From contig NZ_FOQM01000028.1 of NCBI RefSeq assembly GCF_900113735.1, forward strand, positions 44,457-108,456: DNA of 64,000 nt, read 5' to 3'. Source of the stretch: Bradyrhizobium sp. Gha. GTDB lineage: Bacteria > Pseudomonadota > Alphaproteobacteria > Rhizobiales > Xanthobacteraceae. Below, one piece after another: positions 44,101 to 51,918 of the stretch (within the stretch, counting starts at the first letter, position 1; every line of letters starts with the position of its first letter). The position numbers and the translations under genes are program-made. The notes beneath the pieces were generated by a model. It ran no database searches and was not told where the DNA came from. It worked only from the letters and a program-made list of their open reading frames with translations.

Positions 44101-45921
44101 TTCGAGGTCCACATCGGTCAGGATCGGTTGGCGCGCTTCAAGGCGCTTGGTGGTGGCAAGGCCCTGCAGGTCGAACAGGTTCGGCCGCGGTCCGATGATG
44201 GAGACCAGGCTCATCACCAGCTCCTCGCGGATCGGGTCGATCGGCGGGTTGGTGACCTGCGCGAAGTTCTGCTTGAAGTAGGTGAACAGCGGCTTGGCCT
44301 TGGCCGACAGCGCCGAGATCGGCGTGTCGTTGCCCATCGACCCGGCAGCCTCTTCACCGGTGGCCGCCATCGGCGTCATCAGGATCGCGATGTCTTCCTG
44401 GCTGTAGCCGAACGCCTGCTGGCGATCGAGCAGCGACAGGTTCGAGCGGACGCCCGTGGTCGGAACCTTCGGCAGATCTTCCAGCACGATCTGGGTTCGC
44501 TCCAGCCACTCCTTGTAGGGATGGCTCTTGGCGAGATCGGCCTTGATCTCGTCGTCAGGGATCAGGCGGCCCTGTTCGAGGTCGACCAGCAGCATCTTGC
44601 CGGGCTGCAAGCGCCACTTGGTGATGATCTGGTCCTCGGGGATCGTCAGCACGCCCATTTCGGACGCCATCACGATGCGATCGTCCTTGGTCACGAGATA
44701 ACGTGCCGGCCGCAACCCGTTGCGGTCGAGCGTGGCGCCGATCTGGCGGCCATCGGTGAAGGCGATCGCGGCGGGGCCGTCCCACGGCTCCATCAGCGCG
44801 GCATGATATTCGTAGAAGGCGCGGCGCTTCTCATCCATCAGGGGATTGCCGGCCCACGCCTCCGGGATCATCATCATCACGGCGTGCGGCAGCGAGTAGC
44901 CGCCCTGCACCAGGAATTCGAGCGCGTTGTCGAAGCAGGCGGTGTCCGACTGGCCTTCATAGGAGATCGGCCAGAGCCGGCTGATGTCCTTGCCGTAAAG
45001 CTCGGAGCTCACAGAAGCCTGGCGCGCCGCCATCCAGTTGGTGTTGCCGCGCAGCGTGTTGATCTCGCCGTTATGCGCAATCATGCGGTAGGGATGCGCC
45101 AGCGACCACGCCGGGAAGGTGTTGGTCGAGAAGCGCTGGTGCACGAGCGCGAGCGCGCTCTCGAAATCCTTCTCGTGCAGATCGGGATAATACTTGCCGA
45201 GCTGGTCGGCCAGGAACATGCCCTTGTAGATCACGGTCCGGCAGGACATCGAGCACGGGTAATAGCCGGCAAGGCCGCGGTCGCGGCGCTGATAGATCGC
45301 CTGCGAGATCGATTTGCGCAGGATGTAGAGCCGGCGCTCGAACTCATCCTCGGTCTTGGCCGTGCCGTTGCGGCCGATGAACACCTGCATGCAGGCGGGC
45401 TCGGTCGGCTTCACGGTGACGCCGAGCGAGGAATTGTCGGTCGGCACATCGCGCCAGCCGAGCAGGGTCAGGCCCTCTTCCTTGATCTGGTCGGCGATGA
45501 TGCTCTTGATGACGTTGCGCCAGGCGGTGTCGCGCGGCATGAACAGCGCGCCGATGGCATATTCGCCCGGCGCCGGCAGCTCGAACTTGTTCTCCTTGGC
45601 CTTGCGGCTGAAGAAGGCGTGCGGGATCTGCACCAGGATGCCGGCGCCGTCACCGGCGCGCGGATCGGCGCCGACGGCCCCGCGATGCTCGAGGTTGCAG
45701 AGGATGCTGAGCGCGTCCGAGACGATCGCGTGCGACTTCTGGCCCTTGATGTTGGCGATGAAGCCGACGCCGCAGGAATCCTTCTCCAGGCTCGGATCGT
45801 AGAGACCCTCGGCCTTGGGCCGTGAATTGTGTTCCTGAATCGGATCAGTCGTTTTCGAGGCGACCGTCGCCGACAGCTCTTCTGCCACGATGTTTCCGCG
45901 CTCGAATTGCGACCCGTTCAT
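41188..45921 (-). CDS. gltB: Glutamate synthase large subunit
   Basis: The 1577-residue subunit has an N-terminal glutaminase domain whose nucleophile is Cys50 in EKDSCGVGFIANIKG; about 49 residues would be removed as propeptide. The FMN-binding synthase barrel is visible in GGKSNTGEGGEEADRF and KVDATIAKVRHSTPG, and the [3Fe-4S] Cys motif in CIMMRKCHLNTCPVG. The C-terminal Gly-rich beta-helix includes GKGLSGGKIIVKPP. It is the glutaminase/synthase half of GOGAT in ammonium assimilation. The start at 45921 is conventional. Confidence 0.97.
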   Translation of the reverse strand: MNGSQFERGNIVAEELSATVASKTTDPIQEHNSRPKAEGLYDPSLEKDSCGVGFIANIKGQKSHAIVSDALSILCNLEHRGAVGADPRAGDGAGILVQIPHAFFSRKAKENKFELPAPGEYAIGALFMPRDTAWRNVIKSIIADQIKEEGLTLLGWRDVPTDNSSLGVTVKPTEPACMQVFIGRNGTAKTEDEFERRLYILRKSISQAIYQRRDRGLAGYYPCSMSCRTVIYKGMFLADQLGKYYPDLHEKDFESALALVHQRFSTNTFPAWSLAHPYRMIAHNGEINTLRGNTNWMAARQASVSSELYGKDISRLWPISYEGQSDTACFDNALEFLVQGGYSLPHAVMMMIPEAWAGNPLMDEKRRAFYEYHAALMEPWDGPAAIAFTDGRQIGATLDRNGLRPARYLVTKDDRIVMASEMGVLTIPEDQIITKWRLQPGKMLLVDLEQGRLIPDDEIKADLAKSHPYKEWLERTQIVLEDLPKVPTTGVRSNLSLLDRQQAFGYSQEDIAILMTPMAATGEEAAGSMGNDTPISALSAKAKPLFTYFKQNFAQVTNPPIDPIREELVMSLVSIIGPRPNLFDLQGLATTKRLEARQPILTDVDLEKIRSISDVADSHFKSRTLDTTFHAGLGAAGMDQVLDELCARAESAVREGVNIIILSDRMVGTDRVAIPSLLACASVHHHLIRTGLRTSVGLVVESGEPREVHHFACLAGYGAEAINPYLAFETIIAMKDRLPGSLDDYEIVKRYIKSIGKGLLKVMSKMGISTYQSYCGAQIFDAVGLKADFVAKFFAGTHTRVEGVGLAEIAEEAVRRHADAFGEALVYKSALDVGGEYAYRSRGEDHAWTAESVGLLQHAARGNSLERYRAFAKILNEQSERLLTLRGLFRIKNADEEKRKPIPLEQVEPAKDIVKRFATGAMSFGSISREAHTTLAIAMNRIGGKSNTGEGGEEADRFKPMPNGDSMRSAIKQVASGRFGVTTEYLVNSDMMQIKMAQGAKPGEGGQLPGHKVDATIAKVRHSTPGVGLISPPPHHDIYSIEDLAQLIYDLKNVNPTGDVSVKLVSEIGVGTVAAGVAKARADHVTIAGFEGGTGASPLTSIKHAGSPWEIGLAETHQTLVRERLRSRIVVQVDGGFRTGRDVVIGALLGADEFGFATAPLIAAGCIMMRKCHLNTCPVGVATQDPVLRKRFTGQPEHVINYFFFVAEEVREIMASLGFRTFNEMVGQVQLLDQTKLVAHWKAKGLDFSKLFVKQKEEKGQKIYHSERQNHHLEAVLDRTLIEKAQPSLDRGAPVKIEARINSTNRSAGAMLSGAVAKIYGHAGLPQDTIHVSLKGTAGQAFGAWLANGVTFELEGEANDYVGKGLSGGKIIVKPPADSGIVPEESIIVGNTVMYGAIQGECYFRGVAGERFAVRNSGAVAVVEGAGDHCCEYMTGGIVVVLGKTGRNFAAGMSGGIAYVLDETGEFNKLCNMAMVELEPVLSEEMINADTYHHSGDLEAHGRVDVFKDLLDSDVERLHVLISRHAKATGSKRAADILANWKEWLSKFRKVMPVEYRRALREMAANADAEPKIAIGA

Positions 45922-46413
45922 TGTTCCAATCCTCTCCGTGCGGCAAGCTGTCTCACCGCCATCTTCGGCGCACCTTGGGCGTTCCGCGGCACCCGCCTCT
46001 GGGTCACCGCTCGTCCGCTGGCGAGCCGCATTTTCTTAAATTCAGGCCAAGGCGTTCTTCGTCCCCGAGAACGGCTTTTCCTGTTGCCTTATGGTGCTCG
46101 GAAGCACCGACTTTCGTTGCAATCCCTGTGCCGGAACCGCAAGCAAAATTGAGACAGTCTTCCTGTCCTAACCATCACCTTGCCAAATTTTTGTCTATCA
46201 CACAAGCGCGCGGAAGTCCCGAGTCCTCACATCTCAACCAATCGCTTTCCGAAAGTTGCGCGGCCCCGGTTTTGAAGCAAACGCGCCCTGATCCGGCCCA
46301 AGCTGCGCCGAAATCCCCAATGATGCTTCGCCTCAGCCCCTCGGAAGGCGCGCCACGCCGCAAGAAGCGAAAGAGTGCGACCATCCGGGGGGCCTGACAG
46401 GAGCGTGTCGACC
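45922..46413. other. Intergenic stretch between gltB and the proline-rich exported protein gene
   Basis: These 492 bases separate divergent genes and must carry both promoters. I see no tRNA, conserved hairpin or repeat. Open frames crossing it look like random GC-rich reading. CAGGAGCG at 46399-46406 is the ribosome-binding site of the next gene. Confidence 0.4.
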
Positions 46414-47139
46414 ATGAAGTTTTTCACAGGATGTGTGGCTGCTGCCACGCTGGCGCTGGCTGCAACTGCCGCCCAGGCACAGGTTCCAGCGAGCGGAGTT
46501 TCGGGAGGAGCCTATGTTGCCGTGTCCGATTTCGACGGACCTTACGCGCCTGAAGCTCTGCCGCCGCCGCGTTACGGCTATGGGTATCCCGAGCGCGGCC
46601 CCGGGCCGGTGCTGCTGCCACCGACCGAGGTTTATGCCGTGCTGCGCGACAATGGCTTTTCCCCGCTCGGCATCCCGCGCCTGCGCGGCGCTGTCTACAC
46701 CATCGCGGTAATCGACCGCCGCGGCGACGACGGCCGGCTGGTCATCGACGCTCGCGACGGCCGGATCATCCGCTTCATGCCGGCCGCCGACGCCTATGGC
46801 ATGGCGCCCGCTTATGACGAGCCGCAGGTCACACCTTACCGGCCGCAAAGCGCGCTGCCGGCGTCGACCATGGTCCGCGGCGGCCCGCCGCGCCCGCCGG
46901 CCCCGATCCCGCATGTCGCCAGCCGCACCGTCCCGCTCCCGAAGGCGGCTCCGCCGCGCGCCGAGACGCCGGTGGCCGCCGCCAGGCCCGCTGCGCAACT
47001 GGCGCAGCGGACCGCAGCCATACAGCCAAAACCCGCCGAGGCCGCGCCGCAAGCCGCGGCTCCAGCCGTCGTCCAGGCCAAGCCGGCCCCGACCATTTTG
47101 CCGACACAGGAGATGCCGGCAGTGCAAGGGCTGGACTAG
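46414..47139 (+). CDS. Exported protein with a globular N-terminal part and a Pro/Ala-rich tail
   Basis: The 241-residue product starts at ATG 46414 with a signal peptide (MKFFTGCVAAATLALAATAAQAQ). Residues 50-130 form a compact region: VLLPPTEVYAVLRDNGFSPLG, RLRGAVYTIAVIDRRGDDGRLVIDARDGRIIRF. This pattern (sequence recognising a D-x-G-x-L/V-x-V-D motif) resembles PepSY-like or small beta-sheet domains, but I would not name a family. The tail from residue 150 is Pro, Ala and Gln rich, probably wall- or membrane-associated. Confidence 0.68.
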   Translation: MKFFTGCVAAATLALAATAAQAQVPASGVSGGAYVAVSDFDGPYAPEALPPPRYGYGYPERGPGPVLLPPTEVYAVLRDNGFSPLGIPRLRGAVYTIAVIDRRGDDGRLVIDARDGRIIRFMPAADAYGMAPAYDEPQVTPYRPQSALPASTMVRGGPPRPPAPIPHVASRTVPLPKAAPPRAETPVAAARPAAQLAQRTAAIQPKPAEAAPQAAAPAVVQAKPAPTILPTQEMPAVQGLD

Positions 47140-47156
47140 GCTCGAAGCCAACAAAG

Positions 47157-47181
47157 GCGCCCGAAGACCTCGGGCGCGTTT
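47157..47181 (+). terminator. Weak intrinsic terminator after the exported protein
   Basis: GCGCCCGA pairs with TCGGGCGC around AGACC, followed by only a short GTTT. The stem is strong but the T-run is poor. Confidence 0.5.
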
Positions 47182-47203
47182 GCCTTACGACATGCGATTC
47201 AAA

Positions 47204-47232
47204 CAAAAAAACGCCCCGGGGCACCGGGGCGC
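47204..47232 (-). terminator. Rho-independent terminator of the hsp20 gene
   Basis: On the minus strand CGCCCCGG and CCGGGGCG form a stem, followed by seven T residues (CAAAAAAA on the plus strand). It lies directly after the Hsp20 stop codon. Confidence 0.85.
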
Positions 47233-47260
47233 TTTCGCAACTTGGTTGCTATCGTCGGGC

Positions 47261-47731
47261 TTAGGCGGCGGCTTGCTCGGCCTTGCTCTCGATCACCTGC
47301 GCCTTGGCAGCGCCGGTGTTGATCGCGATCTGGCGCGGCTTCTTGGCTTCGGGAATCTCGCGCACGAGGTCGACGTGGAGCAGCCCGTTCTCGAGGGAGG
47401 CATCCTTCACCTGCACGAAGTCGGCAAGCTGGAAGGCGCGCTCGAAGGCACGGGCGGCGATGCCGCGATAGAGCACCTCGGCTTTCGAGTTCTCATTGGC
47501 GACTTTCTCGCCCTTGATCGTCAGCGTGTTTTCCTTCGCGACGATGGAGAGCTCATCCTTGGCAAAGCCGGAGACCGCAACAGTGATGCGGTAGGCGTTC
47601 TCGCCGGTGCGCTCGATGTTGTAGGGGGGATAACCGGGGCTGCCGTCCGAGCTCGTCTGATCGAGCAGGTTGAAGAGACGGTCGAAGCCGACGGTGGAAC
47701 GATAGAACGGGGTGAGATCGTAGGTACGCAT
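47261..47731 (-). CDS. Hsp20-family small heat shock protein
   Basis: The 156-residue protein (start 47731, MRTYDLTPFYRSTVGFDRLF) has the class A rhizobial sHsp N-terminus. The alpha-crystallin domain runs from YPPYNIERTGENAYRITVAV to the conserved LENGLLHVDLVREIPEAKKPRQI, whose IPEAxKPRxI is the C-terminal anchor. It is a cytosolic ATP-independent chaperone. GGAGG lies before the start and its leader resembles a ROSE thermometer. Fifteen residues upstream in frame are not used. Confidence 0.94.
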   Translation of the reverse strand: MRTYDLTPFYRSTVGFDRLFNLLDQTSSDGSPGYPPYNIERTGENAYRITVAVSGFAKDELSIVAKENTLTIKGEKVANENSKAEVLYRGIAARAFERAFQLADFVQVKDASLENGLLHVDLVREIPEAKKPRQIAINTGAAKAQVIESKAEQAAA

Positions 47732-47870
47732 GGTCAAGTCCTCCATTGAGCGACTGTTGGCTAACCCGCCCGCCAATCGGGCCGGGCTTTAGTCTGTGTG
47801 CAGCCTGATGTTCCGGTTCCGAAACACTGGTAGCGGCCTGCACGAAGATGATATGGGTGGGTCCAGACGG
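47732..47870 (-). promoter_or_regulatory. ROSE-like RNA thermometer in the hsp20 leader
   Basis: Just before the start codon the minus-strand RNA reads GUCGCUC-AAUG-GAGGAC, so the Shine-Dalgarno GAGGA can pair with UCGCUC, including the G opposite G typical of ROSE elements. Further upstream are hairpins UGUUUCGG-AA-CCGGAACA and GCCCGGCCCG with CGGGCGGG. ROSE elements control Bradyrhizobium small heat-shock genes. The identification rests on these features, not a covariance search. Confidence 0.72.
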
Positions 47871-47963
47871 CGTTCAAGAGGGCGGAATCAGCCCCTTTTC
47901 GGCGCTCCCACCCCTTGATTTGCAGCACTTGTTCACAGCACTTGGCGCCAAGCCCTTCCGATC

Positions 47964-48911
47964 ATGACGCTGGTCTCGATTCCGTCCAACCCCGTTCCCG
48001 AACACGTCGTCAGCGGCACCATCAAGACGCCCGATGGCGTCGAGCTACGGTTCGCCCGCTGGGCGCCGCCGGCGAACCGCAAGGGCACGGTCTGCGTTTT
48101 CACCGGGCGCAGCGAGCAGATCGAGAAATATTTCGAGACCGTGCGCGACCTGCGCGACCGCGGTTTTGCCGTGGCGATGGTCGACTGGCGCGGGCAGGGC
48201 CATTCGGCGCGCCGCCTGCGCGATCCGCGCAAGGGCTATGTGCGTAATTTCGCCGACTATGAGATCGACGTCGAAGCCTTCGTGCAGCAAGTGGTGCTGC
48301 CGGATTGTCCGCCGCCATATTTCGCGTTGGCCCATTCCATGGGCGGCGCGGTGCTGTTGCGCCTGGCCCATGCCGGCAAGCGCTGGTTCGACCGCATGGT
48401 GCTGTCGGCGCCGATGATCGATCTGCCCGGCCGCTCCACCTCGTTTCCGGTGCGGGCCATGTTGAAGGCGATGCGGATGATGGGGCGCGGCGGCGCCTAC
48501 GTCCCCGGCGGCAGCGAGCAACTCACCGGACTGTCACCCTTCATCAACAATCCCCTGACCAGCGATCCCGTGCGCTATGCACGCAACGCCGCGATTCTGG
48601 AGGAGGACCCGACGCTGGGGCTCGCGTCACCGACGGTCGCCTGGGCCGATACCGCCTTCCGCGCCATGCATACCTTCAAGGGCGTGAACTACCCCTCCGA
48701 AATCCGCCAGCCGATCCTGATGCTGGCGGCGTCCAACGATGCCGTGGTCTCGACCGCGGCGATCGAGGAGTTCGCCTATCATTTGCGCGCCGGTTCGCAT
48801 CTGGTGATCGCCGGCTCCAAGCACGAGATCCTCCAGGAGCAGGACCGCTACCGCTCCCAGTTCTGGGCGGCGTTCGACGCATTCGTGCCGGGCACGCCGC
48901 TGTTCGGGTGA
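47964..48911 (+). CDS. Alpha/beta hydrolase, lysophospholipase/monoacylglycerol-lipase-like
   Basis: The 315-residue protein has the nucleophile elbow ALAHSMGGAVLLRLA, with Ser in HSMGG, the strand-helix VCVFTGRSEQIEKY preceding it, and a C-terminal His in GSKHEILQEQDRYR. VDWRGQGHSARRL is the lid-entry motif of the PldB/monoglyceride-lipase group. It has no signal peptide. It probably cleaves lysophospholipids or monoacylglycerols in the cytosol or at the inner membrane. Confidence 0.85.
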   Translation: MTLVSIPSNPVPEHVVSGTIKTPDGVELRFARWAPPANRKGTVCVFTGRSEQIEKYFETVRDLRDRGFAVAMVDWRGQGHSARRLRDPRKGYVRNFADYEIDVEAFVQQVVLPDCPPPYFALAHSMGGAVLLRLAHAGKRWFDRMVLSAPMIDLPGRSTSFPVRAMLKAMRMMGRGGAYVPGGSEQLTGLSPFINNPLTSDPVRYARNAAILEEDPTLGLASPTVAWADTAFRAMHTFKGVNYPSEIRQPILMLAASNDAVVSTAAIEEFAYHLRAGSHLVIAGSKHEILQEQDRYRSQFWAAFDAFVPGTPLFG

Positions 48912-48953
48912 GGGGGCTGAGCCCCATCCTCCGCTCGCCATGACGGTGCGCCC

Positions 48954-51758
48954 TCACAGCGTCTTCAGATACTCGATCAAATCGTAGCGCTCCTGGTCCT
49001 TGAGTTCGCGGCCGACGACGCCGTCCTTGTGCGCCGGCCCGTTGCCCTCGAACGAATGGCCGAGATTGCTGTTGCCGTACATCTCCGTGCCGTCAGAGGC
49101 TCGCGTCGAGAAGCGCGACTGTCCGGTCTTGCAGCTCTCGCCGTCGCTGACTGCGAAGCCCACCTGCTTCGGATCGTAGTCGCGGCCGCCGCCCATGCAG
49201 AACGATTTGGGGCGCTCGGCGGCGGGGCTCAACATCCAGTAGAGCGAGGGCACCGATCCGTTGTGCAGGTACGGCGCGGTGGCCCAGACGCCGTTGAGCG
49301 GGCGCGCGCGATACCAAGGGCCCTTCTCCGGCTTGTCCGGCGGCTGCGGTCCGGGATTGGGGCAGTTCTGGCGCTTGCCCCACCAGTCATCCTGCTCCTC
49401 CAGACTGATCTTGGCGTCCTTCATCGCCTTGCGGGTGACGATGTCGACGAGCACCATCAGGCCGAGCGAATAGGGCATGTCCGTCGAAGACACCTCCGGC
49501 AGGTTGCATTGCCACCACGTGTTGAGATTCTGCGTGGGATCGAGCTTGAGAAAGCCCGGCACCTGAACCGTACGCGTCGCCAGCACGCTGGCCTGTGCAG
49601 GATCGGTTCCCATGCCTCTGACGCCTTTCTGAACCTCGTTGAGCAATGTGTCGTTCCCGATGGTCTCCCATCGCGAGGCCCAGACGCTCTTCTCCGGAAA
49701 TTCGGCGTCGAACACGGGATCGTTGACCGGACCGAGATGGCATTCGACGCAGATTTGCGCGTAGAGCTGGCGGCCGCGTTTGACGCGCTCCTCATCGATC
49801 TTCCAGGCAGCATCGCCGATGATGTCGGAGGGCCATTTCGGTGAGGTCAATCCGGAGAACTGTTTTTTCGGATGAGGCGCCGATCCCTTCAGCAGGTCCT
49901 CGATCCAGTTCAGATTCTTGATGTCCATCGAGGAGCGGAACAGCGTGTCCTTGGGTGTCGAGTCGGACAGATTAAGCAGCGCGGTCACGCCCAGCGCCTC
50001 GCCGGCATTGCGGATCAGCGGTTGTTCGATCGAGGCGTCATATTGCGCGAATTTGAGCCACGGCACGGTCCAGATCGGCGGGAAGCTGACCGGCGCGTCC
50101 TTGGCATGCAGATTCTTCTCGAAGCCGCTGATGCCGCTGAGCGTCATGTCCTGGGCAAAGACCTGATTGCCGATGCGGTTGAGCGCGTCGAGGCGGCCGT
50201 ATCCTTCCTCGGTGTCCTGCTGCTGCTCCTCCCGTTGCGTCTTCTCGTTGAGCCTCGTCTTGCCTGCGATGGTCTTGTCGTAGGTGGTTTCCCAGTCTTT
50301 CAGGAATGTGCCGATCGCACTCAGCTTCTGCTTCAACGCATCGCGGTCCGCGTCGCTGGCGGAGGGGCCGAGCACGCGGTCGGCGAAGCGGGTGAAGCGA
50401 CCGGGCACGAGCAGCGTGTAGGCGATCGACAGGCCGGTCGTGATCTCGAGCTTCCTGAGGTCCGTCATCGCCGGGCCGCCATCGAAGCGGATGTCGATGC
50501 CCTTGTAGTGGATCTGGCCGGTGTGGCAGGCGGCGCAAGTCAGGCCGATCCGGTCTTCGCCGACCTTGCCGGTCGCGGGATCGGCCACGCCCGTCATGCG
50601 TGCAAAGCCGACGGGCAGGCCGTCGACGTTTTCAACCTGGGCGCCCCAGTTGACCGGCGGATCCCACAACCGCGCCGGCACCGGCTTGGTCTTGTCGTAG
50701 ACATTGGCATAGCCGAAGTGGCGCAACGTTGCGTCGTCGGTGTTGATCGTCTGCGGGCTCGGGATGAAGCCGAAGCGCTGCAGATGGTCGCTGTCATGCA
50801 ACATCCCGGGCTTTGCGAAGAAGTGAAGCCGCGGCTGCTCCAGCGCCATGAACCAGCCATAGGGCACCGGGAAGGTCGCAGTGCCCTGGCTGGCGTGATG
50901 AAACCAGTGCCGGTCCTCCAGCGCCCAGTTCTGCTCGAGCCAGTACGCGGCGCGGGGTTCGACAAGCTTCGGCAATGGCGGGGCGACGAATTGGCCGACG
51001 ACGTGGGGCAGCAGCGGCTGGAATTGATCGGGAAAGCGCAACGTCACGATGCCAAAAACAAGAAGCGCTGCGACCAGTCCAGCGCCCGCGCGCAAGATCA
51101 GCGAGGGCGGGGTGACCGGCTGGCTGAGGACCCGCCGGGTGATCCTGTCGGGGAATTTGCGCTCATTGAACAATGTCCTCACCTCGGCCACGCTGAGATA
51201 GCGATCGTCTCCCTGACCCTTGCCCATGATCTTGAGCAGGATCGGCCATTCGAACTTCATCAGCATCGGGTAGTACCAGCGCGCCTGGTTGCCGGCGCGC
51301 TTGAGATTGTCCTTCATGAACATCTCGATCTGCGAGGCGTTGAGCCCGACCTCGGTGCCGCCATCGGGATCTACACAGCTGGCGCCGAAACCGGCGAGCC
51401 GCGCGATCTCGTCTTCGTTGACGCGCCCGTCGACGCCGAGGATGCGTGAGCCGGCGCCGAGCTTGTCGAGCGGGCCGCCGCGCAAGCGGTTGAGCTGCGC
51501 TCCCCAGAAGATACTCTGCAGGATGTGACAGGCGCCGTTGGCGATCAGCGCAACGCCACGGACCTGGATGCGCGCCAGCGTCTTTTTCGCTCCAGTCTCG
51601 CCGCTCGCATTTGCGATGGTCTGCGACAGCGTCCGAAGTGGCACCGTTCCGCCGTCGACGAAGCCTTCGCCCACGAGGCCGCGCAGGAACGGGCAGGGAT
51701 TGTTCGGCGAGACCTGGGTCGAGGGATCGACGGGCGGCTTCGAGACGGAATCGTTCAT
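48954..51758 (-). CDS. Membrane-anchored di-haem cytochrome c, RoxA-like, with an N-terminal extension
   Basis: The 934-residue protein has a 215-residue cytosolic N-terminal part, one membrane helix (LILRAGAGLVAALLVFGIVTL, near 216-240) and a periplasmic C-terminal domain with two CxxCH haem sites (CAACH near 407, CVECH near 667). The block NGVWATAPYLHNGSVPSLY is typical of RoxA-type cytochromes. Basic residues before the helix place the N-terminus inside. That N-terminal part begins with NPCPFLRGLVGEGF, recalling the heme-thiolate peroxidase PCP motif, and contains EF-hand-like segments (VDGRVNEDEI and DPDGG). Neither likeness is certain. The substrate is unknown. Confidence 0.8.
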   Translation of the reverse strand: MNDSVSKPPVDPSTQVSPNNPCPFLRGLVGEGFVDGGTVPLRTLSQTIANASGETGAKKTLARIQVRGVALIANGACHILQSIFWGAQLNRLRGGPLDKLGAGSRILGVDGRVNEDEIARLAGFGASCVDPDGGTEVGLNASQIEMFMKDNLKRAGNQARWYYPMLMKFEWPILLKIMGKGQGDDRYLSVAEVRTLFNERKFPDRITRRVLSQPVTPPSLILRAGAGLVAALLVFGIVTLRFPDQFQPLLPHVVGQFVAPPLPKLVEPRAAYWLEQNWALEDRHWFHHASQGTATFPVPYGWFMALEQPRLHFFAKPGMLHDSDHLQRFGFIPSPQTINTDDATLRHFGYANVYDKTKPVPARLWDPPVNWGAQVENVDGLPVGFARMTGVADPATGKVGEDRIGLTCAACHTGQIHYKGIDIRFDGGPAMTDLRKLEITTGLSIAYTLLVPGRFTRFADRVLGPSASDADRDALKQKLSAIGTFLKDWETTYDKTIAGKTRLNEKTQREEQQQDTEEGYGRLDALNRIGNQVFAQDMTLSGISGFEKNLHAKDAPVSFPPIWTVPWLKFAQYDASIEQPLIRNAGEALGVTALLNLSDSTPKDTLFRSSMDIKNLNWIEDLLKGSAPHPKKQFSGLTSPKWPSDIIGDAAWKIDEERVKRGRQLYAQICVECHLGPVNDPVFDAEFPEKSVWASRWETIGNDTLLNEVQKGVRGMGTDPAQASVLATRTVQVPGFLKLDPTQNLNTWWQCNLPEVSSTDMPYSLGLMVLVDIVTRKAMKDAKISLEEQDDWWGKRQNCPNPGPQPPDKPEKGPWYRARPLNGVWATAPYLHNGSVPSLYWMLSPAAERPKSFCMGGGRDYDPKQVGFAVSDGESCKTGQSRFSTRASDGTEMYGNSNLGHSFEGNGPAHKDGVVGRELKDQERYDLIEYLKTL

Positions 51759-51918
51759 GCCCCAAAATCCTGAAAACAGCGAATCGTGAAATATGGACGC
51801 GCCGATACAGCGCGGAAAGTTCTAACAAACCGACAGCGGGCCATACTACTTCAGCGTGTGGACACCGTTGTGTCAATAAAGCCGTTGGTGAGATTGCGGC
51901 GCACGCGCCAGCTCATCC

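Noticed and set aside
41173..45825. 1550-codon open frame antisense to gltB
   Set aside because: It mirrors gltB codon bias in a GC-rich genome (Arg/Asp/Val/Gly-rich). gltB itself has all glutamate synthase motifs.
45822..46397. 191-codon plus-strand frame between gltB and the exported-protein gene
   Set aside because: It overlaps the gltB start region, has random-looking Pro/Ser/Arg composition and no ribosome-binding site.
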